A DNA stretch of 64,000 nt from Candidatus Rubrimentiphilum sp. GTDB taxonomy: Bacteria; Vulcanimicrobiota; Vulcanimicrobiia; Vulcanimicrobiales; Vulcanimicrobiaceae. Position numbers and translations under genes: made by a program. A model generated the notes under the pieces. The model did no database searches and had not been told where the DNA came from. It was given only the letters and a program-made list of their open reading frames with translations. Where the stretch lies: contig DASTDE010000004.1 in NCBI GenBank assembly GCA_035710515.1, positions 248,001 to 312,000 of the forward strand. The letters run 5' to 3'. This document shows, piece by piece, positions 59,825 to 64,000 of this stretch. Within the stretch, counting starts at the first letter, position 1; every line of letters starts with the position of its first letter.

Positions 59825-60259
59825 ATGAGTCCAAAAATCAATCACGTGGCCGTCTTCGTTTCGGCGATCATTTTCTTCGTACTCAGTTTTCTCTGGTACT
59901 CGTTCATCTTTGGAAAGATGTACATGGCACAGATCGCCGCGATGACCGGCAAAGCCCCGGGGATGCCTGCGAGCATGACCGTGCCCTTGATCGAAACATT
60001 CTTATTGGGCTGGTTCCTTAGCTACGTCATTGCGATAGCGCTCGCAATGCGTCCCGATCCGAATCCGGCTGCTCGCGGTTTCGGCTTCGGCCTGTTCATC
60101 GGGATCGGTGTGTTCGCATCCATGTCGTTCCTGGGCGTCATCTGGGGCAGCCTCCCGGTTGGCCTTTGGGCAATCAACGCCGGTTTCGTAACCCTAGCGA
60201 TGGCAATCATGGGCTACATCATGGGCGCGTGGAGCAAGCCCGGCACGACAGCGGTCTAA
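59825..60259 (+). CDS. DUF1761-like integral membrane protein
   Basis: A 144-residue protein with four transmembrane helices, beginning MSPKINHVAVFVSAIIFFVL and continuing SFLWYSFIFGKMYMAQIAAM. These elements match the DUF1761 family. The ATG at 59825 follows TTAGGAGGCG, an excellent ribosome-binding site. A long upstream frame is antisense to the lipoprotein gene and is not part of it. Followed by a strong terminator. Confidence 0.85.
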   Translation: MSPKINHVAVFVSAIIFFVLSFLWYSFIFGKMYMAQIAAMTGKAPGMPASMTVPLIETFLLGWFLSYVIAIALAMRPDPNPAARGFGFGLFIGIGVFASMSFLGVIWGSLPVGLWAINAGFVTLAMAIMGYIMGAWSKPGTTAV

Positions 60260-60275
60260 CAGTCTCCAATGATAC

Positions 60276-60307
60276 AAAAAGGCCTCGCAATCTTGCGGGG
60301 CCTTTTT
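60276..60307. terminator. Bidirectional terminator
   Basis: A 15-bp stem, AAAAAGGCCTCGCAA with TTGCGGGGCCTTTTT (one wobble pair), with A and T runs on both sides. It serves the DUF1761 gene and the convergent secreted-protein gene. It resembles the terminator after groEL at 61297-61324. Confidence 0.85.
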
Positions 60308-60310
60308 AAT

Positions 60311-61270
60311 TTAGCGCGCGCATAAAGAATTCATCGCCGCGCGTGCAGCCGGATTCTCGGCCGTTCCGCGCCGGCGGTTGTACGTGAGAATGTACGAAGC
60401 AGCAGCTCCATACGCATACATTCGTTCTACATCGAATGTGCCGCTCGTGTACGTCAGCAGCCATCCGTCCGACGATCCCCCGCACAGTTTTTGAACAGTC
60501 TGCGTAACCTGCACGCCCGGGATCTGCTCCTTCAAGTTCTCGACCTGGTGCTCGGTTTCGTCTTGCGCGAGCATAGACTGCGGCAGCGCCGGAGCCTTCA
60601 CGAGGAAGAGCGATTCGAGTGAGGCCTTTGCGCTGTTTGTAACGTGTAGCCAAACTCCGGCCGTCTGAAATGTCGCGGTGGTTGGCGCAGACGCAACATT
60701 CCCGCGTTGCCAACCCGCCGGCGGAGTAAACGGCAAAGGACCTTGCATCCCTTGGGTTTGTGAGACGGCAGGTTCGGGTGGACAAAGCGTGTAGAGCGAG
60801 CGAAGCACGCCAAACGAATCGGCAACGGATTTCGGAAGGCTCAGCTGTGCGACGTACATCGTCTCTCCCGACGCTGCGAAGAGCGTCGTAACGGGGGTGT
60901 CACTGCCGGGCTGTGAAAGCGTGGTCAGCCACCCTGTTTGTCCGCGGCACAATCTTGCGGCACTGCTGGCGATCGTTTTTAGCCCGTGCCGGTTCGCCAG
61001 CATCAAGCGAGCTTGGGCGTATCCTTGCGCGTCGAAGCCATCCGACGGGGCGGTTGCAATAACGATGAGAATCGAGCGCGGGATGATGGCGCTCCCGATG
61101 CGTTGATGAATCGTCTTGCGATATTCCGTTACGAACGTATAACCTCCGCGCCGCATGTAATCAGCCGTCCCCGGATCGCGCTTCAACTCGTGCAGCGCTG
61201 CGGGCGGAACGAATAGCGGCGTAGCCGACGAGGCCAGAACAACCGAGGCGATCCATGCGATGACGAACAT
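60311..61270 (-). CDS. Secreted hypothetical protein
   Basis: A 319-residue exported protein with a signal-like start (MFVIAWIASVVLASSATPL). The rest contains two similar halves, each with a short strand and a GW or GG-W element (CRGQTGWLTTLSQP; CGGSSDGWLLTYTSG) and conserved Cys, suggesting an internal duplication. The longer frame to 61309 runs into the groEL terminator, so ATG 61270 is preferred. No family recognised. Confidence 0.7.
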   Translation of the reverse strand: MFVIAWIASVVLASSATPLFVPPAALHELKRDPGTADYMRRGGYTFVTEYRKTIHQRIGSAIIPRSILIVIATAPSDGFDAQGYAQARLMLANRHGLKTIASSAARLCRGQTGWLTTLSQPGSDTPVTTLFAASGETMYVAQLSLPKSVADSFGVLRSLYTLCPPEPAVSQTQGMQGPLPFTPPAGWQRGNVASAPTTATFQTAGVWLHVTNSAKASLESLFLVKAPALPQSMLAQDETEHQVENLKEQIPGVQVTQTVQKLCGGSSDGWLLTYTSGTFDVERMYAYGAAASYILTYNRRRGTAENPAARAAMNSLCAR

Positions 61271-61296
61271 TTTAGCCAATATTAGCGACCAAAGAA

Positions 61297-61324
61297 AAAG
61301 GCCCCGCAATTATGCGGGGCCTTT
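61297..61324 (-). terminator. groEL terminator
   Basis: A perfect 12-bp stem (AAAGGCCCCGCA with TGCGGGGCCTTT) around ATTA, followed on the minus strand by TTTTTCTTT. It lies just after the groEL stop. Confidence 0.88.
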
Positions 61325-61341
61325 CAGTAGCGAAGATGCTT

Positions 61342-63347
<2,006 letters not shown>

Positions 63348-63390
63348 AAAACCTCCACGATTTTTCGGTCAGAATGCGCAATTTTTGGGA

Positions 63391-63417
63391 CTAGCACTCT
63401 CAAATGGAGACTGCCAG
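63391..63417. promoter_or_regulatory. CIRCE-like HrcA operator
   Basis: CTAGCACTC, a 9-base spacer, then GACTGCCAG. Against the CIRCE consensus TTAGCACTC-N9-GAGTGCTAA the left arm matches 8 of 9 and the right arm 6 of 9. It lies at the expected transcription start of groES-groEL, as in HrcA-regulated operons. hrcA is not in the window. Confidence 0.75.
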
Positions 63418-63424
63418 CCCCGAA

Positions 63425-63453
63425 ATCTTAGCAGAGTGGGGTGGAGACTGCAA
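63425..63453 (-). promoter_or_regulatory. groES-groEL promoter
   Basis: On the minus strand TTGCAG (63453-63448) and TAAGAT (63430-63425) are separated by 17 bases, a good vegetative promoter. The start of transcription would fall at about 63418, next to the CIRCE-like site. The 10-base TGGAGACTGC occurs in the -35 region and again in the operator. Confidence 0.75.
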
Positions 63454-63513
63454 GGGCTTTGTGTGAGGGCGTGCCGACGCTCGCTTCGGCCCAAGGGGAC
63501 GAGTTGGTTCGGG

Positions 63514-64000
63514 CTAGTTGCCCCTGTAGATGCTGACGACGCGGGGGGTCGTCGAGGGCGGCTGCTGCATCTCTTGTTCGGCGATTCGGGCCATGAGGTC
63601 GCCGCGCGCCAGCGGCCGGTGGAAGAGAAATCCTTGGGCCTGATCGCAATTCAGCGACCGGACGAACTCCCATTGGGCGTCGGTCTCGATGCCCTCGGCG
63701 ATGACGCGGAGTCCCAAGGTCTGCGCGAGGGTCGCGATGGCTTTGACGATGCCTTGGTCGTACGGGTCGCGCGTGACGTCGTCGATGAAGCCCTTGTCGA
63801 TCTTGATGGCGTGCACCGGCAGGCGTTTGATGTAGTTGAGCGAGCTGTAGCCGGTGCCAAAGTCGTCGACGACGATCTGCACGCCCATCGCGTGGATCCG
63901 CAGCAACGTCGCGACGGCCAGATCGTTCAGCACGATGTTTTCGGTCACTTCGAGCTCGAGCGCGCTGGCGGGCAGGCCGGTTTCGGCCAACACCGCGCCG
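63514..64000 (-). CDS. EAL-domain phosphodiesterase (C-terminal part, runs off the window)
   Basis: The C-terminal 162 residues of an EAL-domain protein that degrades cyclic di-GMP. Visible catalytic and structural elements are ELEVTENIVLND, VDDFGTGYSSLNYIKRLPV, IKIDKGFIDDV, VIAEGIET and DQAQGFLFHRPL. The EAL motif itself and any GGDEF or sensor domains lie beyond 64000. The intact metal- and substrate-binding Asp and Glu residues suggest an active enzyme. The gene is incomplete at the right edge. Confidence 0.92.
   Translation of the reverse strand, partial: GAVLAETGLPASALELEVTENIVLNDLAVATLLRIHAMGVQIVVDDFGTGYSSLNYIKRLPVHAIKIDKGFIDDVTRDPYDQGIVKAIATLAQTLGLRVIAEGIETDAQWEFVRSLNCDQAQGFLFHRPLARGDLMARIAEQEMQQPPSTTPRVVSIYRGN

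Overview
The window is about 64 kb of GC-rich bacterial chromosome with tightly packed, often overlapping genes and no gene-free stretch above 300 bases. I see no rRNA, tRNA, CRISPR array, insertion sequence or phage genes. The mix of core genes (uvrA, uvrB, prs, rplY, pth, glmU, gltX, uppS, infC-rpmI-rplT, pheST, lon, groES-groEL) with flavin-dependent thyX, B12-dependent methylmalonyl-CoA mutase, sedolisin-type peptidases, a tricorn protease and many small secreted or lipoproteins fits a free-living, metabolically versatile bacterium. My best guess is Candidatus Eremiobacterota (WPS-2) or a relative; this is inference from gene content only. The many lipobox signal peptides suggest a cell that exports many lipoproteins.

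Layout. 0-9.5 kb, minus strand: uvrB, a GH38 alpha-mannosidase carrying an interspersed repeat inside its coding sequence, a HAD hydrolase, two small membrane proteins and uvrA. 9.5-11.8 kb, plus strand: prs-rplY-pth, with pth lacking a normal start codon. 11.8-14.7 kb, minus: GGDEF protein, thyX and a Ste24-like membrane protein that has lost its zinc motif. 14.7-20.9 kb: a MalT-type LuxR regulator followed by a short sedolisin with collagen-like repeats, a STAS protein, and a full-length sedolisin. 20.9-28.9 kb, minus: a meaB-headed run with two paralogous exported proteins of unknown function, both mutase subunits separated by an overlooked 43-residue ORF, then gltX and glmU. 28.9-36.6 kb: GH125 mannosidase, uppS, tricorn protease, and a large lipoprotein with a glycosidase-like domain. 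36.7-41.6 kb: PstS-like protein, two related alpha/beta hydrolases flanking tag, rocD, and a thioredoxin-TPR gene interrupted by an in-frame UGA.

41.7-49.1 kb: a TonB-C-like protein, two large lipoproteins, the infC-rpmI-rplT operon (infC starts with AUA behind a leader with a possible attenuator), a NUDIX hydrolase and a SpoU methyltransferase. 49.1-53.4 kb: a short YqzL-like ORF and terminator in front of pheS-pheT-cvpA. 53.3-57.3 kb, minus: hsp20-lon and a class V aminotransferase. 57.4-64 kb: an APC permease, small exported proteins, groES-groEL with a CIRCE-like operator, and the end of an EAL-domain gene.

The most interesting element is the gene at 41082-41648. Read through the UGA it encodes a thioredoxin-fold protein whose active site is UxxC, followed by TPRs. 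A stem-loop with G and U in its apical loop lies just downstream of the UGA, as expected of a bacterial SECIS. This is a candidate selenoprotein that ordinary gene calling would truncate. Other points for follow-up are several housekeeping genes whose only sensible start is CUG, AUA or GUA, the Ste24-like pseudoenzyme, the repeat built into the mannosidase, and the micro-ORF between the mutase subunits.
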